The notes beneath the pieces were generated by a model. That model saw nothing but the letters and a program-made list of their open reading frames with translations. It was not told the DNA's origin and searched no databases. DNA of 64,000 bases from Rouxiella badensis (GTDB lineage Bacteria; Pseudomonadota; Gammaproteobacteria; Enterobacterales; Enterobacteriaceae), in contig NZ_MRWE01000015.1 in the NCBI RefSeq assembly GCF_002093665.1, positions 54,805 through 118,804 on the forward strand. The letters run 5' to 3'. Each line of letters starts with the position of its first letter. Position 1 is the stretch's first letter. Made by a program: the position numbers and the translations under genes. Below are positions 34,195 through 47,637 of this stretch, in pieces.

Positions 34195-35655
34195 TTAGCG
34201 GAACGGCGGCTCGTCGAAGGTGCGCAGTTTACGGGAATGCAGTTTGTCCCCTTCGGCGCGCAGCAGGTCTATCGCTCGAATCCCGATTTGCAGGTGTTCG
34301 GAGATAGCTCCCTCATAGAAGTGGTTCGCCTGCCCCGGCAGCTTAATCTCGCCGTGCAGCGGTTTATCAGAAACGCACAACAGCGTGCCGTAAGGAACGC
34401 GGAAGCGATAACCCTGGGCGGCAATGGTGGCGCTCTCCATATCCACGGCCACCGCACGACTTAGGCTAAAACGACGCGCCGACGCCGAGAAACGCAGCTC
34501 CCAGTTGCGGTCATCGGTGGTGACGACGGTGCCGGTACGCAAGCGCTGTTTGACCTCTTCACCCGGCATGTTGCTGACCAGCTTGGTGGCGTCATACAGC
34601 GCGCGCTGCACCTCGGCAATGCTTGGGATCGGGATATCCGGTGGCAACACCGCATCGAGCACGTGGTCGTCGCGCAGATAAGCATGGGCAAGCACGTAGT
34701 CGCCAATGCTCTGGCTTTCACGCAGTCCGCCACAGTGGCCAATCATCAACCAGGCGTGTGGGCGCAGTACCGCAAGATGGTCACAGATGGTTTTAGCGTT
34801 GGATGGACCCACTCCGATGTTCACCAGCGTGATCCCCTGCCCGTTTTCAGCAATCAGGTGATAGGCCGGCATCTGGTGTTTCTTCCACGCCAAATCGGAG
34901 GCGGTGCGCGACGGATCGCTGTCTTCCTCGGTGATGTAGTTGCCTCCGGCACAGGACAGCGCTTTGTAAGGCGAGGTTGGGTCCAGAATCTGCTCGCATG
35001 ACCAGCTGACGAACTCGTCCACATAGCGAGTGTAGTTAGTGAACAACACGTAAGGCTGGAAATGCTCGGGCGGCGTGCCCGTGTAGTGTTTCAGGCGCGC
35101 CAGCGAGAAGTCGGTGCGGAGCGCATCAAAGTGTGAGAGTGGGAAGCTGTCGGTTCCGCTCGGGACACCGTCGGTGATGTCGTCACCAATTTTAGCCAGA
35201 TCGGTGGTCGGGAAATTCAGCGCCAGACCGGCCGTCATCGAGCGGTCCAGCACCAGGTCAGAACCGTCAATCACGAACGGGTAAGGCATCTCCTGCTCTG
35301 ACGCACTGACAATAAAGGATGCGCCGTAGTCTTTTTCGAGAATCGAAAGCTGGCTGAGCAAATACCCCCTAAACAGCTCGGGGCGGGCAATGGTGGTCAC
35401 GTAACGGCCCGGATGCGCGAAACGTCCGTAGGCGCGCGTGCGGAACTGAGTTTGTGAACTGCCGTCCCAGCTGACCTCGATCTGCGGGTAGGCAAAGAGT
35501 CCGTTTGCGCGAGCCGCCGCGTCTGGCAAAGTCCCGTTATCGATATATTGGCTGATGGCGGCGCGCAGCGCCGACAGGGAGGCCTCAAACAGCGACTCAA
35601 GGCGAGCGATAGCCTCCGAGGCGTTGAGATAAATTGTAGAGGGTTGATTATCCAT
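34195..35655 (-). CDS. amn: AMP nucleosidase
   Basis: A 486-residue enzyme matching E. coli Amn (484). It hydrolyses AMP to adenine and ribose 5-phosphate and helps balance adenylate pools. The N-terminal regulatory domain (about 1-175) contains RTRAYGRFAHPGRYVTTIAR. The C-terminal phosphorylase-fold catalytic domain contains NIGVGPSNAKTICDHLAVLR, WLMIGHCGGLRESQ and AVDMESATIAAQGYR. I start it at the ATG at 35655 (MDNQPST), which has AGGAGTT ten bases upstream, not the earlier ATG at 35709. It is monocistronic. Confidence 0.95.
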   Translation of the reverse strand: MDNQPSTIYLNASEAIARLESLFEASLSALRAAISQYIDNGTLPDAAARANGLFAYPQIEVSWDGSSQTQFRTRAYGRFAHPGRYVTTIARPELFRGYLLSQLSILEKDYGASFIVSASEQEMPYPFVIDGSDLVLDRSMTAGLALNFPTTDLAKIGDDITDGVPSGTDSFPLSHFDALRTDFSLARLKHYTGTPPEHFQPYVLFTNYTRYVDEFVSWSCEQILDPTSPYKALSCAGGNYITEEDSDPSRTASDLAWKKHQMPAYHLIAENGQGITLVNIGVGPSNAKTICDHLAVLRPHAWLMIGHCGGLRESQSIGDYVLAHAYLRDDHVLDAVLPPDIPIPSIAEVQRALYDATKLVSNMPGEEVKQRLRTGTVVTTDDRNWELRFSASARRFSLSRAVAVDMESATIAAQGYRFRVPYGTLLCVSDKPLHGEIKLPGQANHFYEGAISEHLQIGIRAIDLLRAEGDKLHSRKLRTFDEPPFR

Positions 35656-35744
35656 AATAACTCCTGAGCGCGATTGCCATTTTTTCTCATTTAACATCAT
35701 ATATTGCATGACCTCAATCTAAGATGTTAAATAGCCACGATTGT

Positions 35745-38700
35745 TTAGGTACTTTGAGCAAGCAGGTCAATTAATTGCTGAACCTGCAATTCATTGACCA
35801 TAATGTGCTCAGCCTGCATATGGCTTGCGGCCAGCGCTGGAGCAACACCGCGTTTTTCAGCCAGGCCAATAGCCAAACTAAGATCGCCATGTTTAACCAA
35901 AAACTCACTAACCTTAACGTTCTGACTTTCCATATATCGGATTAGTTTTACTGGTAAAGTCCCTACGCCAGCTTTACCGTTCGCTATATTATTTTTTATT
36001 TGCAACAGCAGTCTGTGGGCGTCATCGTTATTCTTCAGCACCTCGGATTTGTTATTGTTCTCGAGTATATCAATAAGCATCTCCAGCAGTTCCTTATCAA
36101 CTAATTTGCCCGCGGTTGGCGACCTTACCCCACGCAATGCCAGAATGCTGTTAATGTCGACATCACTTCCTTGCACAACCCTGATAACATTGCGCGGCAG
36201 CTGTATTTGGTCATACTCTCCCATTGAAGCTGCATGGGTTTCAAGCCAGCTCTGTGCCTCGGCAACGTGACTAACAGCGGGTTCAAGCATGCTTTTAAGA
36301 CGCTGGATATCTGCAAGTTTGACAGAATATTCTCCTGGTTTACTGCCAACGGTTTCACCAAGGGGGGTGAGAAAAAGAGTAAAGTCCGGTATTTTTGTGC
36401 TTAAGAAATCGATTAAATTTTGAGGCAACCTTCTCGAGCCCAGCCGATCCCCGACCTGCATCATATTTTTTTCCATACTTTCGAGAAAATAATATGCATC
36501 CTCTTTTGTAGATATACCTTCAGCCATCAATAGAGTGTATAAATGTATTAAATCGCTTTTAGACAACCGCGCAGTGGGCGCTTCGACGTTGCCTGATGCC
36601 AGTGAGTCAGCACCTTGAGTACACGTATTGAGAAAATCCTTTATGGGCTGAAATTGTTCTAGAAAGAATTGGAGCCTCGCTGGCAGCGCAGTCTTAATAT
36701 CGTTCCTTGCCTCGTTAATCATGGGAAGCAGCTTTGGCTCTAAATGATTTTGCAGAGCTCGAATAATATTTGGTGGATATTTTATTGTGACACCTTCACC
36801 CTTTAATTTTATTTTGTCTGCAATCCATTTTTCAGCCTGAGGCATTGTGCTGATATCTCTCGTTTGTTTTAAATCGGTGGTTATCTCTCTTTTAGCTATC
36901 GACTCCGGCGTTTCTTCAATGCCTGCATGGCTGACCGGAATGCGTTTATTCAGCAATTTCTCCATCACGTTGGCCACAGCATCAACGTCTCCACCGTCGC
37001 TGATCGCACCGACGATAGCGTCACGGGGTATCACGCCCGGTATGGGCTGCCCTTCAACGTAACCGGGAATTTTCAACTTATCAAGCACTAGCACAACGGG
37101 AATATTCAGTGTCGATATATCCACCGTGTCGCCTAATTTAGCCTTTATTGCGCTATATCGGGCATTCATCGCGCGGTCTGCTTCACTCCAGGTGCCATTA
37201 GCCACCTTCTCCCGCGCCCGCGTATAGTTAAGATGTTTAGCCGTAAAGGTTGCAGACTCTGCGGCTTCATTGACCTGAGTATGGCCATAAGCATGGAGCT
37301 TGTCTTTCGGGGTACGGTTGCCAATAGTTCGCACTCTGTAGCCCATGATATTGACATTGGTGCTTTCCCCCTCCTGCACCATCGAATTCAGTGAGACACC
37401 TACCACCAGGGTGCCCGACGGGGTATTTTTATAACGTATACCGCTGCCCAGCCTATCAACATTAGTCGATATTTCGGCAAGTGAATAAGGTTGTTCCGCC
37501 GTACTGCCGAGTGCACTTTTCCATGCCGCCGCTCCCTTGTTTACGCTGCGATTAGCAGCCCAGCTAATGATCACCCCTTCCACTCCGCTTCGCATCCGTG
37601 CCTTATTGTCCCAGTATTGCAGCGCTGAAGCGTCGATTTTCCTTTCACCTCCGCGTCGAGAGCCTGACCGATGGGAAATAGCATCGTTAGGCATTGAACT
37701 ACGACGACCAAAATGGGTTAAGGACTCATCAAGCTGCTGCGCTCTATACCAGTCGGGGCGATGGCTGATTTCTGTAAATGACGAGGCGTGCCTGGCAGCA
37801 TAGGGAGGGGTGCTCGAGAAGGTCTGATCCAGCATGCTGAAATTTTTATGCCAGTCGATTTGTACCGCGTTATCGGTAAATTCCATGTCCGCGATATAAT
37901 TTTTATTGAAATTATTGGCGTCGAACGCCTTGGCAGCCTCTTTTTCACCGAAGGTGGTGCCTGGTGTATCAGTCGTGCTGATTGTCCTGCTTTTGAAGTA
38001 AATGTATTGGTCTTCTGTTCCGGGTTTTGACACTTTAACGATCAACGCAGGCTGGGTTGAGGCATTTTCACGGACCGCGTGCACATAGCCGACGTCAACG
38101 TTATACCCCAGCTTTCGGGCTTCAAAGGCGAGGGTCCGGTAATTGGATTCATTCTCGAGAGCATTCTCTCGCTTGCCGAATCGGGCTTTGAAGACCTCCG
38201 TTTTAGCGTCAAACTCAGTATTCAAGGTGGTTTTAAGGTCGGAAATATCCAACGGCGTGGTGGGAAGATCGTCGACATCATCGATAAACTTGAAATCGTT
38301 ATAGCCTGAATCGCCCGAACTGCTGGCATGACTCACTCTCTCTGAACTGTTGCCAGTGCCAGAGCTCCTGGAACCGCTGGCAATACCCGAATCCGTGGTG
38401 CCGTTTAGGCTCCTTGTCCCCGAGGAAACAGAGCTGGTTGAAAGAGTTGATCCAGAATCCGAAAAATGACTGTCTGCCTTTTTGATTTTCGAGTCGATGA
38501 AATTTTCCATTCTGGTTTTAAGCTCAGCGGGCAATTGGTCAACGGTAATATTCATCTTTCCAGCGAGGAGGGATAACGAACGGCTCAGCAATTCACCGGC
38601 AGCTTGCCCACCCGCCTCTGATATTATCCCCACAGCAGCATCAATCATCGCATTGCGGGCTTCTTCCTGCCTGTCAGCCATGGCGGCCTGAAGCAGTTTC

Positions 38701-41700
38701 GGCACCACGCCGGTGGCAAGTGTCAATGACCAGCTTGCCGATGCCGTCCCAAGAAATGCCAGCGCTTTACCTGATAGCGTGACAGCAACGCCGCTTGCAC
38801 CGCCGGTAAACGGCATGGCAAACAGGGCCGCAGCAGTCCCCAGAGTACCGATAGCGTTAACAATATCGTCACCCAGAATTTCATTATCGGACTTCATCAG
38901 GTAGTCGGCATCTTGCTGGGCGTGGTGAATTTTTAAGTTAAGTAGCGCGCTGGCATACCCCTTACTTGAAGTCAATGTGGTAAGTCTGGGAGGGGGATTA
39001 ATGTTAACGGGTATAGGTGCCGGTCCCCCGATCATAATCCGCATTTTTGATTTTGGGATAATTTTTTTTGGGGACGGTAACAGGCCGCTAGCATCAACCA
39101 CCACATCCTTTGCTCTCATGAAATCATCCCGTTTTAATCCTTTTTTCACCTGCTTGAAGAACTCATCTCCTGTTGCCTTATCTTTAAACTTTAGCCCCGC
39201 CGTGCTCCATTGCGCCTCAAAACCTTGCCCACTGGTCAGAGAGAGATATAAAACCTCACCGCCAGGTTTCTTGATACAGGCCATGTCGGTGACGTATTTG
39301 CCGTCAAGCTCGAGCAACTCAACCTCACCGCGGCTAATTTGCTCCAGTACCTCATTTTTGCTTAAAGCGCTACGGCCTACCGAGTTGTCGAAATGAGTAT
39401 TGACGATGCTTCTCATTCTTGAAACTATATATTTTTCTGAAAGATCTTTTATTTCCGGACGTTGATAAAACCTTTTTAACTCATCAATATAAGCCTTTTG
39501 CACATCTTCATTTTTGAGAATATGCACAGCTCTTTGCATCCCATCTTTTTCAGCTTCAAATTTCAACTCATTCCCTAAACTGGCATAGTCCTTACGCGCA
39601 TAGGTCTTAAAGGCATAATCCAGCAGACTAATGGTTTCCAGAAGTTTAGGCCGTTGCTGATGCCTTTCGTCTGCCAATCTGTCGGAGGCGGCTGAAAACG
39701 GGATGCTATAGACCTTAACTTTAGTATCCCAATCGATAGTTCGTTGATACCCCGCGTTACGCAGCTTGTCCTCGAGGTGGTTTTTCGCCCACAGCAGCGG
39801 GCTGTCGAGGCGGTTTTGCTGATAAAGAGGATTTTTGTCCAGCAGCGCCTCATCCAGGCTAGCTTTGACGTTTAAGTCATCCTGTTGCATTCCCCCGGCA
39901 GTGCCCGTCGAGCGTTTGCCGCGCGTAAGCACATTCTCCTGAAGCGCTTCACGCTCAGAGGCAATGCGTTCACTGCGGGTCGCCGCCAGCGGGGCTTTCG
40001 GCGCCGGTACCTTACCTGCCGACAGCCTGTTCTGCGTGGCGATTGCTACCGCAGAGACTGAGGCGAAGGAGCTGTCCGTGCCGAACCGCTTTACCGCACT
40101 GGCAAGGAACTGCATTCGGTCCTTCTGATACAGCCCGAAACCGGCCAACGGCGCGGCAAGCGCCAGGCTAGCTCCGGCCGGGAGCAGGCCGGTGACAAGG
40201 CGGGCAACGGCATTAGGAATTTCACGTTCCAGATAGGTTTTAATCGCGGCATCAGCCGAGCCCTGCCCCGGCAAAAGACAATTTTTCAGGGCTCTCACCC
40301 CTAAGCCAATCGTGACAGGCGCTAACAGCGCCTTAATATAGCCCATTCGCGGCATCAGCAACTGCCTGTTAGGATGAAAGGAAATCATCCGATTCAGCGT
40401 CACGTCACCCAGTCCCACCGCCGCAGTGACCACCGCGTAAACCCCACGTGAACTGATTTTTTTGCCACCCCACTTGACCAGGTACCGATCAAAGGTGTCG
40501 CTTTTCGCCAGCAGTTGTTGTTGATCGGGCGGCAGTGACATGTTCCCATCAAACGCATCGTTTATCGCTAGTGCCACTCTTTCTTGCAGGAACCTGCCTT
40601 CGGGGTCGCTGACTTTCGCAAAATTCTTTTCAGCAACGTCTTTGAAAATTTTCGTCATCGCTATTTTGATGACCGCAGGGTCGGCATTGGGGTGCTCACT
40701 GGCGAAGGCTTCCAGCTGATCCTTGCTCCACATGCCGACCCCTTTCGCCAGGCGGCCATCGCGAGAATGACGGTGTATGTTCTCACCAAGGTGGTTTTTA
40801 GCCGCCTTTTTAATCTTCGCATTAATGGCTTCAATTGTTTCTTTTACCTCAGACAAGGTCTTTAACTGAGTCTTGATATCGCCATTTTCAGACGGCTTCG
40901 TCGCCCCCTTTAACAGGGTCGCAGCATCAACCAGTTCTAATGATGCCAAAAGCAAGACCTGTGACAGTTGACGGATCTGTTTATCCTCACCTTGACTGCG
41001 CGGCAGATCGAGACTTTCTAGCCCCTTTCGAAGGGTGCTCACCAGCGTCGTTTCTATTTGAGTGGCAACGCGGTGGGCCGACTCCGCAGCCTGCCTATAG
41101 GCGTCCAGCGCCTGGGATTTTTCCTGCGCGCGATTAACCCGCTTGATATGTGAGGGATTAATCTCTTCAAGCAGCGTTTTTGCTACCGCCTCAAGTGCCT
41201 TCTCTATATCACCAACCGGCCCTGCCTTGGGTTCCTCAATGTGAGGTGATTTTTTGCTGGCCGACGCATAGGTTTCCGCAGCCGACTGCAACCCGTCGAC
41301 GGCGTCGAGAAACTTCTGTGCATCGGCCAAAAGCGTGACCGGGGGCGCCTTAAATTGGCAGACTACGGGTTTCGCTATATCTCCACGCAGCATCTTGATG
41401 AGTCCGATCCCCTGTAACTCCGCGTTGCTCGGCCCTGTGGCCACGCGTTTTGGGATGACAACGCGACCTATGGGCTGCTCGACAACCCGTTTATCGTCAA
41501 CCATAGAGTCCAGTACCCTAACTCCGCGTAGCGCAGAAGCCTGAAGGTTATCTATCTGGTGTTGAGCAGCAGCTTTAACATTCTGTAGCTTTTTTTGAAC
41601 ATAATTTGGGAACTTCTCTATCTGTTTCAGGCTAAATTTTTCTAAACCCGTCTGCACCACGGTATTAGCCTTATGCAGGAAACTCTCAGGCGTGGCGACC

Positions 41701-42938
41701 CTGGTTAATTCGGCGGCAATCGCCTTCAGCTCGTCAGCCGCATTACCGATGTGGCCAGCAATGAAGATATGCGGTGCCAGCTTTCCAAATTGCTGACGGA
41801 TCTCCTTGGGTTCGGTGTTAAATAAGTTACCCGGCATGGTTTTGGTATACGCATCTGCAGCCTTGGCCGCTGTCTTTATCCCTTTGGCAGTTTCCTTCAG
41901 CACCGCCATCATTGACCGCGTGTGGTTATCGAGCGACTGACGTTTCACCGTATTCACCAGCGCTTTCAGTTCCGGTGAGGCCTTCTCCAGCAACGTCTTT
42001 TCCACCTCGCGCCTGAGTTGGTCCAGCGCCGCGTCTGACGCGGTCGCCTTACCCTCACCCAGCATTAAATCTACTGCCCCTTCAACCAACGTGGCCACCT
42101 GTGCCTTGTCGATCTTCGCCGCGTTTTCAGGGTCCTGGAGCCTGGCAGCCAGTTCAATGGCGTCAACGGTTTTGACCAGGGCGGTCACGATCGCGTTTAG
42201 CTGGTTGACCGACTGGCTGGTCCTATGCGCTTCAATAACGTCGGATTGCCTGGTTAGCACCTGCGGAGAATCCTGCACCTCCCGAAGTAAATTCTGCGTC
42301 ACCTCCTGCAATTTCTTTAGGGTGTATTGATACTGAGGCGGCATTGTCTTTTGCAGCGCGTCGAGGTCCGCCGGAAGGCGGTTCAAAACATCCAGGACCA
42401 ACGTCGGTTTCTCCGGGCTATGGCCTTTTTTATGAAACATTTTGAAGGCAGGGAGTTCGTCGGTCATTGTTTCACTGAACTTCGCAGTCGCCTGAGTAAA
42501 CGTCGACAGTGTGTTCGCCCATTTATCGGGGTGAGTGGCGAGTTCGCCTTTGATAAGCCTTAGAAAATCTGCCGTTTCAACCGGCGTCGGGTTAGCAGGT
42601 TCTTCCAGCAGGGCACTGAGCAGGCTGTGCTTATCCGCCGTCTCATCAGCGGTCACGTTGACATCTTTTTTGAGTTTAAAAACGGTGTCCTTTAAGGCTC
42701 GTAGGAAATCCTCATCGTTAACAACCAGAACAAGCAGTTCGCACACGCTTTTATCACCCTGCCAGTTTCCGTCATTGCTGATTTTCTCCACCAGGCTGTC
42801 AAGGTTGGCTCGCTCTTCCTTTGAAATAAAAATTCCCGCCTCTTTCGCTTTCATCGGGCTGGAGCATTTGGCCTGGCTCTCAGGATCGAGAGACGAAGGA
42901 GGGAGATGGGTTGAAGATAGATTAACGAGGGGCGCCAT
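35745..42938 (-). CDS. Giant putative toxin/effector (2397 aa), unrecognised overall
   Basis: An intact 2397-codon gene. There is no signal peptide; the N-terminus is Ser/Pro-rich (MAPLVNLSSTHLPPSSLDPE), as in many type III effectors. Residues about 30-800 are helical and coiled-coil-like. Hydrophobic helices occur near 828-933, for example LLPAGASLALAAPLAGFGLY. A second hydrophobic region (about 1352-1416, IGTLGTAAALFAMPFTGGAS) is followed by ADRQEEARNAMIDAAVGIIS. This region and the preceding block recall translocation segments of MCF/dermonecrotic-type (DUF6543-like) toxins. A Ser/Gly linker spans about 1490-1550, and the C-terminal 850 residues are unknown. The base composition is AT-richer than neighbouring genes. 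Function is inference. Confidence 0.75.
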   Translation of the reverse strand: MAPLVNLSSTHLPPSSLDPESQAKCSSPMKAKEAGIFISKEERANLDSLVEKISNDGNWQGDKSVCELLVLVVNDEDFLRALKDTVFKLKKDVNVTADETADKHSLLSALLEEPANPTPVETADFLRLIKGELATHPDKWANTLSTFTQATAKFSETMTDELPAFKMFHKKGHSPEKPTLVLDVLNRLPADLDALQKTMPPQYQYTLKKLQEVTQNLLREVQDSPQVLTRQSDVIEAHRTSQSVNQLNAIVTALVKTVDAIELAARLQDPENAAKIDKAQVATLVEGAVDLMLGEGKATASDAALDQLRREVEKTLLEKASPELKALVNTVKRQSLDNHTRSMMAVLKETAKGIKTAAKAADAYTKTMPGNLFNTEPKEIRQQFGKLAPHIFIAGHIGNAADELKAIAAELTRVATPESFLHKANTVVQTGLEKFSLKQIEKFPNYVQKKLQNVKAAAQHQIDNLQASALRGVRVLDSMVDDKRVVEQPIGRVVIPKRVATGPSNAELQGIGLIKMLRGDIAKPVVCQFKAPPVTLLADAQKFLDAVDGLQSAAETYASASKKSPHIEEPKAGPVGDIEKALEAVAKTLLEEINPSHIKRVNRAQEKSQALDAYRQAAESAHRVATQIETTLVSTLRKGLESLDLPRSQGEDKQIRQLSQVLLLASLELVDAATLLKGATKPSENGDIKTQLKTLSEVKETIEAINAKIKKAAKNHLGENIHRHSRDGRLAKGVGMWSKDQLEAFASEHPNADPAVIKIAMTKIFKDVAEKNFAKVSDPEGRFLQERVALAINDAFDGNMSLPPDQQQLLAKSDTFDRYLVKWGGKKISSRGVYAVVTAAVGLGDVTLNRMISFHPNRQLLMPRMGYIKALLAPVTIGLGVRALKNCLLPGQGSADAAIKTYLEREIPNAVARLVTGLLPAGASLALAAPLAGFGLYQKDRMQFLASAVKRFGTDSSFASVSAVAIATQNRLSAGKVPAPKAPLAATRSERIASEREALQENVLTRGKRSTGTAGGMQQDDLNVKASLDEALLDKNPLYQQNRLDSPLLWAKNHLEDKLRNAGYQRTIDWDTKVKVYSIPFSAASDRLADERHQQRPKLLETISLLDYAFKTYARKDYASLGNELKFEAEKDGMQRAVHILKNEDVQKAYIDELKRFYQRPEIKDLSEKYIVSRMRSIVNTHFDNSVGRSALSKNEVLEQISRGEVELLELDGKYVTDMACIKKPGGEVLYLSLTSGQGFEAQWSTAGLKFKDKATGDEFFKQVKKGLKRDDFMRAKDVVVDASGLLPSPKKIIPKSKMRIMIGGPAPIPVNINPPPRLTTLTSSKGYASALLNLKIHHAQQDADYLMKSDNEILGDDIVNAIGTLGTAAALFAMPFTGGASGVAVTLSGKALAFLGTASASWSLTLATGVVPKLLQAAMADRQEEARNAMIDAAVGIISEAGGQAAGELLSRSLSLLAGKMNITVDQLPAELKTRMENFIDSKIKKADSHFSDSGSTLSTSSVSSGTRSLNGTTDSGIASGSRSSGTGNSSERVSHASSSGDSGYNDFKFIDDVDDLPTTPLDISDLKTTLNTEFDAKTEVFKARFGKRENALENESNYRTLAFEARKLGYNVDVGYVHAVRENASTQPALIVKVSKPGTEDQYIYFKSRTISTTDTPGTTFGEKEAAKAFDANNFNKNYIADMEFTDNAVQIDWHKNFSMLDQTFSSTPPYAARHASSFTEISHRPDWYRAQQLDESLTHFGRRSSMPNDAISHRSGSRRGGERKIDASALQYWDNKARMRSGVEGVIISWAANRSVNKGAAAWKSALGSTAEQPYSLAEISTNVDRLGSGIRYKNTPSGTLVVGVSLNSMVQEGESTNVNIMGYRVRTIGNRTPKDKLHAYGHTQVNEAAESATFTAKHLNYTRAREKVANGTWSEADRAMNARYSAIKAKLGDTVDISTLNIPVVLVLDKLKIPGYVEGQPIPGVIPRDAIVGAISDGGDVDAVANVMEKLLNKRIPVSHAGIEETPESIAKREITTDLKQTRDISTMPQAEKWIADKIKLKGEGVTIKYPPNIIRALQNHLEPKLLPMINEARNDIKTALPARLQFFLEQFQPIKDFLNTCTQGADSLASGNVEAPTARLSKSDLIHLYTLLMAEGISTKEDAYYFLESMEKNMMQVGDRLGSRRLPQNLIDFLSTKIPDFTLFLTPLGETVGSKPGEYSVKLADIQRLKSMLEPAVSHVAEAQSWLETHAASMGEYDQIQLPRNVIRVVQGSDVDINSILALRGVRSPTAGKLVDKELLEMLIDILENNNKSEVLKNNDDAHRLLLQIKNNIANGKAGVGTLPVKLIRYMESQNVKVSEFLVKHGDLSLAIGLAEKRGVAPALAASHMQAEHIMVNELQVQQLIDLLAQST

Positions 42939-42939
42939 A

Positions 42940-42999
42940 CGATTACCTGATGAATAGTTAAGAATAATTATTCAAAACTATATTTCATCAGGTGAATCG
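42940..42999 (-). promoter_or_regulatory. Long nested hairpin covering the ribosome-binding site of the giant gene
   Basis: ACCTGATGAA at 42945-42954 pairs perfectly with TTCATCAGGT at 42984-42993. The pairing extends inward (TAGTT/AACTA) and outward (ACGATT/AATCGT) with small bulges, about 21 bp in all. The loop itself contains a perfect palindrome, GAATAATTATTC at 42962-42973. In the mRNA the 3' arm carries AGGT, the only ribosome site before the ATG at 42938. Pairing would hide it, so translational control, or an operator, is likely. Confidence 0.65.
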
Positions 43000-43068
43000 T
43001 AATTTATGAAAGTCGTACAGTTCTTATGGATTTTTACATCTGGCGGAGGTAAAGGTTTGTCAGCAAGA

Positions 43069-44514
<1,446 letters not shown>

Positions 44515-44552
44515 TCAGTATTTGCTCAAAATTGTAAGAGTTTTGGCGGGGA

Positions 44553-46327
<1,775 letters not shown>

Positions 46328-46329
46328 AA

Positions 46330-47637
46330 TCAGTTATTCTCCACCGGTTGCAGACTGGGCTCTTCCTGCTCAAGCAGCTGTTTTTCATACATTTTGAAGA
46401 ACGGGTAGTAGATAAGCGTCGAGACACAAATAAGCACGCCGACCAGAATAATCGCCCGATAATCCCAACCCGTAGACCAGGCGGCGCCTATTGGCCCTGG
46501 CGTGGTCCAGGGGGCGAGCGACACCACGTGGTTCACCAGACTGGTGCGCGTCGCCGTGTAGGCAATGACCGCATTAACCAGCGGCGCGGTAATGAACGGA
46601 ATAAACAGCAGCGGATTCATCACTACCGGTGAACCAAAAATTACCGGTTCGTTGATATTGAACATGCTTGGCACCAGCCCCAGCTTGCCAATCGAGCGGA
46701 GATGCGCTGACTTGCTGCGCAAGTAGAGGAATACCAGCCCCATGGTTGAACCCGAGCCACCTACCACGATAAAGAACTGCCAGAAGGGTTCGATGAAGAT
46801 TTGGGTCAGCGGTTGACCGGCATTGAGCTCCTGCTGGTTAATGCCCAGGTTGGTGAGCCAAAAGGCCTGCAATATTCCCCCGACGATAACGGCGCCGTGA
46901 ATACCAGCAAACCACAGCAGATGACACAACAGCACGGCAATTAAAATCGCGGGTAATGAATCTGAAGCGGAAATAATCGGCGCAAAAATTGACATTATCG
47001 CCTGCGGTAATAACAGGCCAAACTGATGCTGAATAAAAAGGCTTAGTGGGAACAGGGTAATAAATATTGCAAGAATAGGAATTAACAAGTCAAATGACTG
47101 CCTTATTTTTGGCGGCACCTGCTCGGGTAATGTAAAGCCAATATTATGCTTTTGCAGGAAGTGCATTAATTCGGTGGAATAAAGGCTGACAAGAATGGCG
47201 GTAAATATCCCTTCCCCACCGAGTGACCCGACCGGCAGCGACCCATTATTTTGCGGCGAGGCAACCACCAGAAACGCCATTAACGACAGCATAGCCGCCA
47301 TAAAGCCGTTCATCTTATAGCTTATTGCCAGATTGTAGGAGATAGCGGCGGCAATATAGACTGCCATGATGCCCATGGTCATATTGTAGGGCATCATGAT
47401 TTGGTCGGTGTGCTGGGCGACCATGCCAAGCCACCACTGGGCAAAGGCCCACTGGCTGTTGGCGCTAAACGGCGGATGGGCGAACAGCAGCATAAATGAG
47501 CCGACTATCAGGAACGGCATGGAGGAGATAAAGCCGTCTTTGATGGCGACAACGTGGCGCTGACTCGACAGTTTCGCCGCAATAGGGCTAATCCTGTTCT
47601 CAATCACGCTGAATAATGACTCACTGAGTGTGCTCAT
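46330..47637 (-). CDS. PTS lactose/cellobiose-family enzyme IIC
   Basis: A 435-residue membrane permease of the Lac/Chb PTS family with about ten helices. Family features are the N-terminal VAIKDGFISSMPFLIVGSFM, the substrate-site GLVPSMFNINEPVIFGSPVV and a C-terminal WTTPGPIGAAWSTGWDYRA. It imports a beta-glucoside such as cellobiose, arbutin or salicin while IIB phosphorylates it. The ATG overlaps the IIB stop by one base (TAATG). Confidence 0.94.
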   Translation of the reverse strand: MSTLSESLFSVIENRISPIAAKLSSQRHVVAIKDGFISSMPFLIVGSFMLLFAHPPFSANSQWAFAQWWLGMVAQHTDQIMMPYNMTMGIMAVYIAAAISYNLAISYKMNGFMAAMLSLMAFLVVASPQNNGSLPVGSLGGEGIFTAILVSLYSTELMHFLQKHNIGFTLPEQVPPKIRQSFDLLIPILAIFITLFPLSLFIQHQFGLLLPQAIMSIFAPIISASDSLPAILIAVLLCHLLWFAGIHGAVIVGGILQAFWLTNLGINQQELNAGQPLTQIFIEPFWQFFIVVGGSGSTMGLVFLYLRSKSAHLRSIGKLGLVPSMFNINEPVIFGSPVVMNPLLFIPFITAPLVNAVIAYTATRTSLVNHVVSLAPWTTPGPIGAAWSTGWDYRAIILVGVLICVSTLIYYPFFKMYEKQLLEQEEPSLQPVENN

